Source: Bacteroidales bacterium
GTDB taxonomy: Bacteria > Bacteroidota > Bacteroidia > Bacteroidales > JAQUTK01
Assembly (NCBI GenBank): GCA_028709785.1
Contig: JAQUTK010000011.1
Span: 1-64,000, forward strand
Direction of reading: 5' to 3'
Length of the DNA stretch: 64,000 nucleotides
Below, in pieces: positions 9,633-21,977 of the stretch. The position numbers were made by a program, and so were the translations under genes. Every line of letters begins with the position of its first letter. Position 1 is the stretch's first letter. The notes under the pieces were generated by a model. That model did not search any database, was not told the DNA's origin, and worked only from the letters and a program-made list of their open reading frames with translations.

Positions 9633-10409
9633 ATGAATAAAAAACGGAAAGGCGTTAGCTCTAAGAAAAAGAAAGGATCAAGTTACTCCGCAGTAAAAGG
9701 GTTGCTTGGTATTATACTGGCCATTGTCGTGCTAGCCACCTTTTTGCTGGTTTACAGACAGCGCTTTATGTATCATCCCATTCCTCCGGTGGTGTTGGAA
9801 AAGTTTGAGATTAAGGGTATTGATGTTTCCCGTCACAATGGAAAGATTGATTGGAGTGCCGTCAAAGAAGAGGGTATTACCTTTGCTTACATCAAAGCAA
9901 CCGAAAGTGTCGCATATATCGATACCACTTTTACGACCAACTATGAAAGTGCTTTAAGAGAGGGGTTTATGGTAGGCGCATATCATTTCTTTCGTTTCAA
10001 TGAGAGTGGGGAAGAGCAGGCACGGCACTTTATCAAAAACAGCCAATACAAAAAAGGAGACCTTCCTCCGGTAATTGATGTGGAGCACTCTCCATTTAAC
10101 TTTATTACCCGGCCGAAAGATGTGGCACGAAGACTTCACGATATGGAACATCTACTGCATGCCTATTATGGGGTGCGTCCCATTATTTATACCAATAAAG
10201 ATTGTTTCAAGAAGTATATCCGCGATTACTTTCCGGATGTAAGACTCTGGATTTGTGATCTGAACGGTGAACCGAACGAAAAAGAGTACCCCAACTGGAC
10301 TTTTTGGCAGTATTCGCACAGAGGTGAACTAAAGGGAATTACCGAAAAGGTCGATCTGAATGTTTTTCAGGGGTCACCTGAGGAGCTGAAAAAGTTGTCT
10401 GCCTATTGA
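9633..10409 (+). CDS. Membrane-anchored glycoside hydrolase family 25 lysozyme
   Basis: Predicted N-acetylmuramidase that cuts the peptidoglycan glycan strand. From the ATG at 9633 the product has 258 residues: a basic cytoplasmic tail (about 20 residues, KKR-rich), one membrane segment (VKGLLGIILAIVVLATFLLV), then a GH25 barrel. GH25 marks are GIDVSRHNGKIDW at the start, AYIKATES, the catalytic-acid region PPVIDVEHS, and FWQYSH near the end. The frame stays open to 9564, but the longer start would precede the -7 box. The protein is probably a type II inner-membrane protein with a periplasmic enzyme. It ends 2 bases from a convergent gene. Confidence 0.88.
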   Translation: MNKKRKGVSSKKKKGSSYSAVKGLLGIILAIVVLATFLLVYRQRFMYHPIPPVVLEKFEIKGIDVSRHNGKIDWSAVKEEGITFAYIKATESVAYIDTTFTTNYESALREGFMVGAYHFFRFNESGEEQARHFIKNSQYKKGDLPPVIDVEHSPFNFITRPKDVARRLHDMEHLLHAYYGVRPIIYTNKDCFKKYIRDYFPDVRLWICDLNGEPNEKEYPNWTFWQYSHRGELKGITEKVDLNVFQGSPEELKKLSAY

Positions 10410-10411
10410 AT

Positions 10412-11941
10412 TTAAAGGATGGGACGGATCGAGATCGTTTCGTACAACATATTATTTTCAAAGTTCCATTGGATTCCGGTTTGGCAGTTGGTAAGAGGGA
10501 GAAGTTCTTCAAAGAGTGACTTGATTTTCTCCCGTTCTTTTATCTTCAGTTCGGGAGCATCTTTGAAGTTTGCCCAAAGGATTCCATTACAATCTTCCTT
10601 GAAGTCTTTTACAACAGATGATTTAGCCAGACTCATGGATTGTGAACCCCTTTCCATTTCAGAAAGATAACTTAAAATTGATTCGATTGAATCAGAGACC
10701 ATCATCGTATTTCCCTGAAAGGAGACAAACTCTTTATCTCCTTCGCTCTTGAATTCTTCACCAAGAGCTATAGCCAGTAATCCCTGTTGAGGTAGTTCGA
10801 AGTAGGTGATGGTACTGTTGTTATCCGTTTTGATGCGATGAGTAACAGCATTTTCCATGGGTAGGAGCTCGCTTTGAAACGCATCAAAGGCATTAAGACT
10901 ATCTTTCATTTCAATGCAGTACATGTTGCGACAGATACCGATGCTGTCTCTGAAGTGCAGGGAAAGTAGGCTCTGTTTCATGTTTTTTTCAAAGTAAGAG
11001 ACTGCGTTAATGGAGTCATTTAAAAAGAACCGGGTTGTATCTTGTGGATATAGCCCTTTCTGAAGCATATAAAATGGATAATCAGTAAGAGCTATATAAT
11101 AGTAACAAATAGTATTTTCCGGGAAAAAACCGGAAGCTGGAACAGGAAGTGGTGTTTGGTTGCGAAACCCACTTACCAGATTGTGTTTCGGCATCTTGTA
11201 GAAACCGGAGAAACCAACTTTTTCTTTCTCCAGAAACAGGTCAAAGGTTGTCCAGTAGCGGGATGACGAGTCTTTGGATAAAGAATCGGTCTTTTCGTAA
11301 AAAACGGATCCAATAACGTTATTCCCTCTTGATGCCACGACTTGATTAAACTGACTCTCTTTGATTACGTCAAGATCAATCAGCCTTTCAATCTGTTTCC
11401 GGCTTTTGCTTCCTGCAAATGAACCTCTGAAGAAAGTACAACAAAAGAAATCTCCACCAGCTAAGGGATAGAAATAGAAGGTTGCTTCTTTGTATCTCTC
11501 TTTTATAGGTGTATAGTCCGGAAATATGACTTCATCCATCAGCTTTTTTGTCTTTGACTTTTCGTATTCTTGCATCCGCATCAGAAAAAGAAGTTTGTCC
11601 GGTTCCGACTTGCAGAAAGAGATGATCAACTCTTTTGAAAGCATATCAGAGGGGATTTTACCTTCGTGTAATAACCGGGATACTTTATTCAGAAACGGTC
11701 TTTCTTTGTCAGGCATATTGCTTATCAGATCCTGATAGTATCTGTTATCTGAGAGAGCCTTTTCGTAACGGATAAAGTTATCGGTATAGAATATGACATT
11801 GTTATCGGATGGAATGAGCGAAAACAGATTGACTTGATAGTATTTTTCAGCATTACTCAGTGCAATGAATTTATTCACTCCCCAAGCAACAGCAATGATA
11901 AAGAGAAGTATGCCGCATACGATGTAAATACTGTTTTTCAT
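10412..11941 (-). CDS. Anchored extracytoplasmic protein of unknown function
   Basis: I do not recognise a family with confidence. The 509-residue product has one N-terminal membrane segment (about residues 4-25, IYIVCGILLFIIAVAWGVNK) and no other hydrophobic span, so most of it is probably periplasmic. It is rich in aromatic and charged residues. It has a repeated style of paired beta-type segments (for example TTFDLFLEKEKVGFSGFYK), reminiscent of DUF3352-like proteins, but I cannot confirm that. The gene is single, flanked by a convergent GH25 gene 2 bases away and a divergent GldG-like gene. The spacing gives no clear operon partner. Confidence 0.7.
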   Translation of the reverse strand: MKNSIYIVCGILLFIIAVAWGVNKFIALSNAEKYYQVNLFSLIPSDNNVIFYTDNFIRYEKALSDNRYYQDLISNMPDKERPFLNKVSRLLHEGKIPSDMLSKELIISFCKSEPDKLLFLMRMQEYEKSKTKKLMDEVIFPDYTPIKERYKEATFYFYPLAGGDFFCCTFFRGSFAGSKSRKQIERLIDLDVIKESQFNQVVASRGNNVIGSVFYEKTDSLSKDSSSRYWTTFDLFLEKEKVGFSGFYKMPKHNLVSGFRNQTPLPVPASGFFPENTICYYYIALTDYPFYMLQKGLYPQDTTRFFLNDSINAVSYFEKNMKQSLLSLHFRDSIGICRNMYCIEMKDSLNAFDAFQSELLPMENAVTHRIKTDNNSTITYFELPQQGLLAIALGEEFKSEGDKEFVSFQGNTMMVSDSIESILSYLSEMERGSQSMSLAKSSVVKDFKEDCNGILWANFKDAPELKIKEREKIKSLFEELLPLTNCQTGIQWNFENNMLYETISIRPIL

Positions 11942-11987
11942 ATTGCAGAAATAGGATCCTGATTAGCAGGAGCTACAGTAAAAATTG

Positions 11988-11995
11988 TAATTTTG
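11988..11995 (+). promoter_or_regulatory. -7 element for the GldG-like gene
   Basis: TAATTTTG matches TAnnTTTG and lies about 36 bases before the ATG at 12032. It sits in the 90-base divergent gap shared with the anchored unknown protein gene. Confidence 0.4.
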
Positions 11996-12031
11996 TTTTC
12001 TTGTTCAAATATACAACAAATATAATTCACT

Positions 12032-13135
12032 ATGAAGAATCCTTTTGAGGAAAGTAATATCATCAGTAAAACAATCCTTTTCATATCCCTCTCATTCACC
12101 TTACTACTGAATGTAATACCTTCTTATGCTCAAAAGGATACGATCTCCGTTGCTTTCATTCAAGGTCATCATGAATGGAATGAGGAATCAGTCAGTGAAA
12201 TTCTCGATTCGCTTTCTTTCTATTGTCGGGTGGATATGGGTATGCTCTCGGGTGCAGTCGGCGAATTGGATGGGTACGATGTGATTGTCATTGCGTCTCC
12301 TCAAACATCATTTTCTGAAGCAGAGAAGTATGAACTCGATCAGTATCTGATGCGTGGAGGTAGCATGCTTTGGCTGCTGGATGGTTGCCGCCTCTCACAG
12401 ACGGAGTTGTTTCTCAAAGGAGAGACACCGGTGATCTCTTTGGATCTCAACCTCAATGACCTTTTTTTTACCTATGGATTGCGTATGGCTCCAACGATTG
12501 TCAAAGATAAACAGTGTGATTCTATTCATGTAACCATTGAATCTGGTGATTCAATGGTGCCTTCAACACTTCTTTGCCCCTATTCCATCCACCTTCTTCC
12601 TTCCGCTCACCATTCAATAACCGATGGTGTAGGAGAAGTAAAAGGCGATTATTTATCGCCGATTGAGAGAGTGGAAAAAGCAGAAGATCTCACAATCACT
12701 ACCTTGCTGCATTCATCCGGAAAAGGAGAGGCAGTCTCTTTACCAGGAATGATCGACTTATCAGCCGATAACACGTCGTTTACTCCTGACGGTATCCACT
12801 ATCCTGTTGCGGTGTTGGCTGAAGGGATATTCCCTTCGCTCTTTCGCAACCGAATGGTTCCGGAGGGGGTACAAACCACCACAGGCACATTATTGAAAAG
12901 CACTCCAGCAAAGATCATCCTGATATCTGCCGGTTCAATGATTAAAGATGGAAATCCAGAAGATAATATCCGGTTCTTGCTCCGGTCGATCCGATATCTT
13001 GCCCGAAAAGAGTCAGATACTGTACCCCGCTTGCTCTATCCCTCTCTCATCGCAGGAGTGGTTTTGGTCGGAATGATTGGGATACTTATACGACGCAGAA
13101 AACGTTCAAAACCACTTGCGTCTGGCAAAGAATAG
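12032..13135 (+). CDS. GldG-like ABC-transporter auxiliary domain protein
   Basis: The 367-residue product has an N-terminal signal or membrane segment (about residues 13-34, ending IPSYAQ). A mid domain resembles the GldG/ABC_transp_aux family: VIVIASPQTSFSEAEKYELDQYLMRGG followed by SMLWLLDGC is the characteristic stretch. A second membrane helix lies at about 345-361 (LIAGVVLVGMIGILIRRRK), followed by a basic tail. GldG proteins are usually near 550 residues and encoded beside GldF and an ATPase. This one is shorter and stands alone, so a gliding or ABC-export role is not supported. Its last 30 bases overlap the convergent corA. Confidence 0.6.
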   Translation: MKNPFEESNIISKTILFISLSFTLLLNVIPSYAQKDTISVAFIQGHHEWNEESVSEILDSLSFYCRVDMGMLSGAVGELDGYDVIVIASPQTSFSEAEKYELDQYLMRGGSMLWLLDGCRLSQTELFLKGETPVISLDLNLNDLFFTYGLRMAPTIVKDKQCDSIHVTIESGDSMVPSTLLCPYSIHLLPSAHHSITDGVGEVKGDYLSPIERVEKAEDLTITTLLHSSGKGEAVSLPGMIDLSADNTSFTPDGIHYPVAVLAEGIFPSLFRNRMVPEGVQTTTGTLLKSTPAKIILISAGSMIKDGNPEDNIRFLLRSIRYLARKESDTVPRLLYPSLIAGVVLVGMIGILIRRRKRSKPLASGKE

Positions 13136-14191
13136 CCAAAGGAAGAGTCCGGTGATAATCATGATGCCCCAAGCCAATGGGTAACCATAGCTCCAGCTCA
13201 ACTCAGGCATTACCTTGAAGTTCATCCCCCAGACACCGGCCAGGAAGGTCAGCGGGATAAAAATTGTAGCCACTACAGTCAGGCGTTGCATGATTCTGTT
13301 CATCCTTAGATCATTATTTGAGACATACAGGTCGGATAAAGATGATAATGTTTCCCGACATGATTCGAGGAGTTGTGAGGCATATTTCAAGTGGTCTTTC
13401 ACATCGCTGTATGCACTTTTTGTCTGTGTGCGAATAAGGGTGTTGTCCGGAATAAACAGTTGGTTATACTCTTCGTTGAGGATACCTACCGTCTGTTTGA
13501 TCATTCGATATTCTTTCCTTTTTTTTTGAATCTGCACACGTATATTTTTATCCTCCGTCTGTTCCAGCAATGTGTCTTCGAGTTCGCCAAGCGTGTCTTC
13601 GAGTTGAAGCAGCAGCGTGATATAGTTGCCAATCGTATTATTGAGAAGAACACTGAGGAGATAATCACTATTCTTCTCTCTGATTTGTGCTTTATTCTCA
13701 TTGATCGCCTCTTTTACGTTCTTGAAGAGGTGAAGTTCCGTCTCCTGAAAAGTAATCAGAAGATCTTGTTTCATGAGTAATGTAAAGTGCTCTTGTTTCA
13801 ATACCTCTTCTTCCTGATAACATTCATTGAGTACAATCAAGATGTGATTGGGGGATGACTCAATCTTGGCGGGGTGATTGGGATTAAGAATATCCTGTAT
13901 CTCGAGTCTTCCCAGACCGACGTTTTGACCTATATGAGATATTGCTTCCGCATTGGTCAACCCTTTTACTATAAGCCAGTTTGTTTTTGAAGGCTGCATG
14001 GCAAGAAGAATCTCTTCATAGCTGTCAGATTGTAGTTCATTCATCGACTCCTTGTCATACGAGATCAAAAGGAACTGAGTCGTTACCTCGCTGTGCATGC
14101 CCGAATACAGATACTGTTCGGCAATCTGATTGTTTTCCACTCGTCGCTTCCGGGTGGAAGTATGTTCCTTTTTATGGCGTATCTCCTTCAT
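13106..14191 (-). CDS. corA: CorA-family divalent cation (Mg2+/Co2+) transporter
   Basis: Pentameric inner-membrane channel for Mg2+ uptake. The product has a long cytoplasmic N-terminal domain rich in Glu/Lys helices. It ends with two membrane helices, and the signature GMN motif (WGMNFKVMPEL) lies at the end of the first. The preferred start is the ATG at 14191 (MKEIRHKKEHT), giving 361 residues; an in-frame ATG at 14245 would add 18. It ends inside the convergent GldG-like gene, a 30-base antisense overlap. Confidence 0.92.
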   Translation of the reverse strand: MKEIRHKKEHTSTRKRRVENNQIAEQYLYSGMHSEVTTQFLLISYDKESMNELQSDSYEEILLAMQPSKTNWLIVKGLTNAEAISHIGQNVGLGRLEIQDILNPNHPAKIESSPNHILIVLNECYQEEEVLKQEHFTLLMKQDLLITFQETELHLFKNVKEAINENKAQIREKNSDYLLSVLLNNTIGNYITLLLQLEDTLGELEDTLLEQTEDKNIRVQIQKKRKEYRMIKQTVGILNEEYNQLFIPDNTLIRTQTKSAYSDVKDHLKYASQLLESCRETLSSLSDLYVSNNDLRMNRIMQRLTVVATIFIPLTFLAGVWGMNFKVMPELSWSYGYPLAWGIMIITGLFLWLFFARRKWF

Positions 14192-14317
14192 TGAGCTTAC
14201 TTTATTTGCACGAATGTAAGGATTGTTTGTCGATTTTGCAATCAAAAGGGATCGTTATTTGTGCAAATGCTAAAGATTCAGTTAATTTGCATCCGAATAT
14301 AAATACCAAAGATATCA

Positions 14318-15124
14318 ATGAATAAAACAATTAGAAATGTGACAATGCTTCTGCTGCTTATAACAGTCTCTCTGCAGGGGGTTGCACAAGAAGATTATTC
14401 CATAGCTGAGTTTCTGGCAAGAAGAAAAGCAGAAAAGAAGGTTGCCCAGATTGAAATGAATACCTTCCGTATGGGACTAAAATCGGGATTTAATATGTCA
14501 ACCTATACAAAAGGATTTGATTATCGTCCGAATATTCATACTGGAATGGCCTTTGAGATACCGCTCTCATTAAATTGGTTTTTAATGCCGGAGGTTTACT
14601 ACATCAACAAAGGCGGACGGAAAAGTGCAGATGATGTATTTTATGGTTTGAATGAGTATGGGTACTCGATGTGGGTGACCGGAAAGTTTTATTCTTCTCC
14701 ATCCTATATTGATGTGCCGTTTATGGTTGGCTATAAACATTGGGTTGATGAAGATATGAATCTGTATGCAGCTTTAGGACCCTATGTCTCTTATGGAGTA
14801 GGCGGGAAATTAAAGCTTGAAAGAGCCGGAAAAACGGATAAGTATGATCTTTTTGGTGATTGTGGCTTCAATCGTTGGAATTATGGACTCAATCTGGAGT
14901 TGGGATATAACTATGAGGGGTTAAATCTGGCTTTAGGCTTTGATTACGGGCTCTCGGATATTGTAGGTGTTGTACCTACTACCAATAACAATAACATTGT
15001 GATGTACCCGTCTGATTATAATCCAAATACAAAGAAATACACCTACAATCAGGTTCAGATTGGTTATAAAGAGATGCGCCATGTCGTTTTTAAATTCTCT
15101 TTGGGCTACTTCTTCAAACTCTGA
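14318..15124 (+). CDS. Outer-membrane beta-barrel protein (PorT-like family)
   Basis: The 268-residue product has a clear signal peptide (residues 1-24, ending LQGVAQ). The mature part has alternating aromatic/glycine beta strands typical of small Bacteroidetes barrels (MGLKSGFNMSTY, LSLNWFLMPEVYYINKGG, NYGLNLELGYNYEGLNLALGFDYGLSDI) and ends in a phenylalanine-rich last strand (FKFSLGYFFKL). This matches the outer_membrane_beta-barrel/PorT-like fold family. No specific substrate is apparent. It is single, followed by an unusually long perfect hairpin. Confidence 0.8.
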   Translation: MNKTIRNVTMLLLLITVSLQGVAQEDYSIAEFLARRKAEKKVAQIEMNTFRMGLKSGFNMSTYTKGFDYRPNIHTGMAFEIPLSLNWFLMPEVYYINKGGRKSADDVFYGLNEYGYSMWVTGKFYSSPSYIDVPFMVGYKHWVDEDMNLYAALGPYVSYGVGGKLKLERAGKTDKYDLFGDCGFNRWNYGLNLELGYNYEGLNLALGFDYGLSDIVGVVPTTNNNNIVMYPSDYNPNTKKYTYNQVQIGYKEMRHVVFKFSLGYFFKL

Positions 15125-15160
15125 GAACTCACTCCAAAAACATACAATAGTTTTTACTGA

Positions 15161-15218
15161 ATCATCCGTATCCGTCGATCGTTTCATCTATGTGAAACGA
15201 TCGACGGATACGGATGAT
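15161..15218. repeat. Perfect 26-bp inverted repeat
   Basis: Arms at 15161-15186 and 15193-15218 are perfectly complementary over 26 bases, with a 6-base loop (TCTATG). The core reads CGTTTCA-N6-TGAAACG. It is much longer than a normal terminator stem and lacks a T tract immediately after it, although a TTT follows. It sits 36 bases past the barrel gene, between convergent genes. Confidence 0.85.
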
Positions 15219-15278
15219 TTTCCAGGTAATAGAAGGATTGTCTTCGCTTGTACTGTAATCGAATAAAGAGTATATATA

Positions 15279-15312
15279 AAAGGCGGTAGCTCAGGATTGA
15301 ACTACCGCCTTT
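15279..15312 (-). terminator. Terminator hairpin of the pyruvate oxidoreductase gene
   Basis: AAAGGCGGTAG (15279-15289) pairs with CTACCGCCTTT (15302-15312) across a 12-base loop. It starts 27 bases past the stop codon of the minus-strand gene. Ts follow the stem on the minus strand, and it may act on both strands. Confidence 0.7.
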
Positions 15313-15338
15313 AAATAAATCAGCTTTTCAGAGGATCA

Positions 15339-18881
<3,543 letters not shown>

Positions 18882-19001
18882 AATTCGATAAGTATAAAAG
18901 TAAATATTCTATTTTTTAAAAAGGATTTTGAAAGATGAAGAACAGATCTCTCTTTCCAGCACTTGTTGACTCTCCACTATCTCATTGGCACCATTGTATA
19001 A

Positions 19002-20174
19002 TTAGTACAAAAAACCAAAAAGCCAAATGGGAATAGGCCCTGTTTCTGATGAATCATCAGAGAAATAACAACTTTCCGGGTCTGTATCAGAACCGCTTTT
19101 TCTTCTTTCAATCCTGAAGTTCCATTTCTCATCAATAAGGAATGTGCTGTTCTTTTCTCCCTGATTGATAGTATGTCCCTTATATACAGCATTGATGAAG
19201 AATGTTTCCAGTAAAGCGAGTCTGTCTGATTCACCGGATTTGATGGCATAAATCAGATTTGTATTGTGAAGATATACCTTTGTAGGTTTCTTTGGAAAAT
19301 CTTCTCCCTGTTTGTAAATCAGGTTGATTACCCGGGCATCTTTTAAATATTTGATGTAGTTCATGACTGTTGCCCGTGATGTCATGATATCATTACTTAG
19401 CTGACTGACATTCGGCGAATCGGGAGCATTTTTTGCCAGGAGATTCAGCAATAGCTTTATCTTGTGCAGATACTTAAGCTCTATTTGTTTGATGAACAGA
19501 ATATCAACCTCAATCATCATATTGACAGTCTTAAGCAGGTTTTCTGAATAGTTCCTTTTTTCCAGAAAAAAAGGATAAAAGCCATGATGAAGATAAGACT
19601 GAAAATGGATTTCAGGGTTTACCAATGCCTTAATGGTGTTTGATATTTCCTTGTGATTGGATAATATCTCTTCAAACGTATAGGCCGAAAGGGTGCTGCC
19701 TGTTTTTAGGTTCAGGTACTCCCTGAATGAAAAGCCCCGAAGAAAGTATGAAGCGACAATTCCGGAAAGGTCGGGGTTTTCTTCTTTCAGCCGCATCACG
19801 GATGAACCGGTAAATACCACCTTGAGATCTTTGAAATTATCATAAATATATCGAAGTTCGCGCGACCAATCAGGATGTTTAAAAATCTGATCAATCAATA
19901 AGACCTTTCCTCCTTGCTTGATAAACCTTTCGGCAAACTCTATCAGCGTATGATCCGTAAAATAAAAATTATTCAGGTTGATATAGAGGCACGAACGATC
20001 CTCGCCAAAGAATTCTTTCGCATAGGAGAGAAGAAATGTGGTTTTACCTACACCTCTGGTCCCTTTTATTCCAATCAAACGGTCATTCCAGTCGATCTCA
20101 TCCATGAGACCCCGTCGCACTGGAGAACAAACATGTTTGACTAAATATTGGTGCGTTTTATAGAATGAATCCAT
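19002..20174 (-). CDS. AAA_14/DUF4143 ATPase with altered Walker B
   Basis: The 390-residue product is of the archaeal-type or DUF4143 ATPase family. It has the Walker A motif GTRGVGKTT at about 38-46, an N-terminal ATPase domain, a winged-helix-like middle (DIMTSRATVMNYIKYLKDARVI) and the family ending IPIWLFGFLY. The Walker B reads VLLIDQIFKHPDW; family members usually have Asp-Glu there, so the catalytic Glu (position 96) is replaced by Gln (codon CAG). The acidic DUF4143 nuclease-like segment is also short. It has its own promoter. Function is unknown for most members; many resemble mobile or defence-associated ATPases. The altered residue suggests weak or no ATP hydrolysis. Confidence 0.82.
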   Translation of the reverse strand: MDSFYKTHQYLVKHVCSPVRRGLMDEIDWNDRLIGIKGTRGVGKTTFLLSYAKEFFGEDRSCLYINLNNFYFTDHTLIEFAERFIKQGGKVLLIDQIFKHPDWSRELRYIYDNFKDLKVVFTGSSVMRLKEENPDLSGIVASYFLRGFSFREYLNLKTGSTLSAYTFEEILSNHKEISNTIKALVNPEIHFQSYLHHGFYPFFLEKRNYSENLLKTVNMMIEVDILFIKQIELKYLHKIKLLLNLLAKNAPDSPNVSQLSNDIMTSRATVMNYIKYLKDARVINLIYKQGEDFPKKPTKVYLHNTNLIYAIKSGESDRLALLETFFINAVYKGHTINQGEKNSTFLIDEKWNFRIERRKSGSDTDPESCYFSDDSSETGPIPIWLFGFLY

Positions 20175-20195
20175 ACTTGTTTATCTATTGAGAGG

Positions 20196-20227
20196 CAAAG
20201 ATATATATTAATATTAGAAAATGCAAA
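20196..20227 (-). promoter_or_regulatory. Promoter of the AAA_14/DUF4143 gene
   Basis: On the minus strand: TTTG (20224-20227), 20 bases, then TATCTTTG (20196-20203). It lies about 22 bases before the ATG. Confidence 0.65.
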
Positions 20228-20255
20228 GTCGAGATAGCAAAATAATATTTCCGAG

Positions 20256-21977
20256 TCAGAGCTTGTTCCATACAAAGTTCTTTATTTTACCATCTTCGTG
20301 TATAAGAATAACTTTGTAGGAACCAGAAGGAAGAAATCCCAACTGCAATGAATCTGAATTGCTATGAGAAAACAGAGTCTGATTTAAATTGTTTTTTATG
20401 ACAACGTGAGAATAAATCTCTTTTGTCTCGATCGTGTACTCACCTTTCGGAGAGCTGTGCCGAAAAAAGATCCCCTGATTACTGCATTGTTTTGAAAAGT
20501 AAGGAGACGATGGTTCAGAAGGCGCACTTTCATTGTACGATTCATCACAGGCAGTAACACAGAAATAGTTTATTTCCGGCGAAATCAGCTTTTTCGGAAT
20601 CCGTATTTGGTTCTCCCGAATACCAGTACGTATGATCTGTTTTGCGGGCAACGAACTGGTGTTGGCCTCGGGTAAACCATAGAGCGTATAGGTGGAAAAA
20701 AATGTTTTTCCCTCTTCAGATTCTTGATTCCAGGTGAAGATCCACTCACTTTTATTATCTGTGATCTGCAGGTCTGATGGAGCCAATGGGATGATCGAGT
20801 CATTCCAATTCATCAGAGGAAGCAGAGCGGGAGATGTGTATGCATGGTCAAGAAGATAATCCCATATCCCTTTTTCATTTTGAAGAAGATTTCCTGCGCG
20901 ATAGTATCCTTGTCCACCTGTTGACGTCATACGAGTGAAATCTATCTGATCTGTGATATCACGCAATGGCCAGTCTTTCTCTCTCCTTTCCATTTGATAA
21001 ACAGCAAGTCCCGGTATGATTGGTCGCCCGTTGGATACTGATTGCCAGTTGTATACGTAGGGATAATAATAGTTGTCTTTGGCATACATCATTGGAACAA
21101 TAAAGTCGTGCTTCCCTTGTTTCATCCACTCTTTGGGATCTTGATAGACTGTTTCATACGAAGTCCATCCCGGAGTGGGAGCCTCATTCAGACTGATATA
21201 TCGGCCAAGAGTTGCACTGCTGACTTTCACCCGGGGCTTCGTCTTTTTTACCCAATCGTAAATGCCGTATACAATCCGATTGATATTCTCTCTTCTCCAT
21301 TCTTTCAATGGCAGTCTACTGCCGGATCTTATATAGGTGTTTTTATCCGGAAAGTTGTCTGCTTTGTCAGGGTAACGGATATAGTCTAAGTGAATACCAT
21401 CAATATCATAGTTTAAAACGACCTCCTTTACCAATGAGAGGATATATAGAGCAGTCTCAGGATGCCCCGGATCCAGATAATATTCCCCGAATAACTGTTT
21501 GCACATATCGGGTCTGCTATTGGCTATCGATCGTTTCCCGAGAGCTCTTACATGACTCGTGGTGCCCAGAGGAATGGAAACGATCCAGGCATGGCATTCC
21601 ATGCCACGCTTATGGCATTCCTTTATCATAAAATCTAAGGGATCATATCCGGGAGAGGAGATACTACCTGTCAAAACGCTGCTCCAGGGCTCGATATATG
21701 AAGGATATAATACATCGCCTCTGAGACGGGTCTGAAACAGTACCACATTGAAGTTGGCGGCTGCCAGCTGGTCCAAGATCCGAATCATCTCTCGCTGTTG
21801 CTTCAAACGTCCGGCAGCTGTGTTTGCTTTTGATTTGGGCCAGTCCAAAGCATAATTGGTCGTAAGCCAAACTGCACGCATCTCTCTCTTGGGTATCTCT
21901 GCTGCATTTAGAACTACAGATTCACACAAAGAGATTCCAATCAACAGGACAATAAGTGACCACTTCATTTTGTCCAT
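20256..21977 (-). CDS. GHL10/DUF187 family glycosyl hydrolase-like protein
   Basis: The 573-residue secreted protein has a signal peptide at residues 1-26 (LIVLLIGISLCESVVLNAAE). The GHL10 domain (about 30-350) starts with the family sequence MRAVWLTTNYALDWP. It continues as a TIM-barrel-like sequence (NFNVVLFQTRLRGDVLYPS, YDIDGIHLDYIRYP). A fibronectin type III-like region follows at about 400-500. This family includes YngK-like proteins thought to act on cell-wall or capsule glycans; the substrate is unknown. It is the last gene of the PASTA-rluD-ddl operon and overlaps the upstream NigD-like gene by 13 bases. Confidence 0.85.
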   Translation of the reverse strand: MDKMKWSLIVLLIGISLCESVVLNAAEIPKREMRAVWLTTNYALDWPKSKANTAAGRLKQQREMIRILDQLAAANFNVVLFQTRLRGDVLYPSYIEPWSSVLTGSISSPGYDPLDFMIKECHKRGMECHAWIVSIPLGTTSHVRALGKRSIANSRPDMCKQLFGEYYLDPGHPETALYILSLVKEVVLNYDIDGIHLDYIRYPDKADNFPDKNTYIRSGSRLPLKEWRRENINRIVYGIYDWVKKTKPRVKVSSATLGRYISLNEAPTPGWTSYETVYQDPKEWMKQGKHDFIVPMMYAKDNYYYPYVYNWQSVSNGRPIIPGLAVYQMERREKDWPLRDITDQIDFTRMTSTGGQGYYRAGNLLQNEKGIWDYLLDHAYTSPALLPLMNWNDSIIPLAPSDLQITDNKSEWIFTWNQESEEGKTFFSTYTLYGLPEANTSSLPAKQIIRTGIRENQIRIPKKLISPEINYFCVTACDESYNESAPSEPSSPYFSKQCSNQGIFFRHSSPKGEYTIETKEIYSHVVIKNNLNQTLFSHSNSDSLQLGFLPSGSYKVILIHEDGKIKNFVWNKL

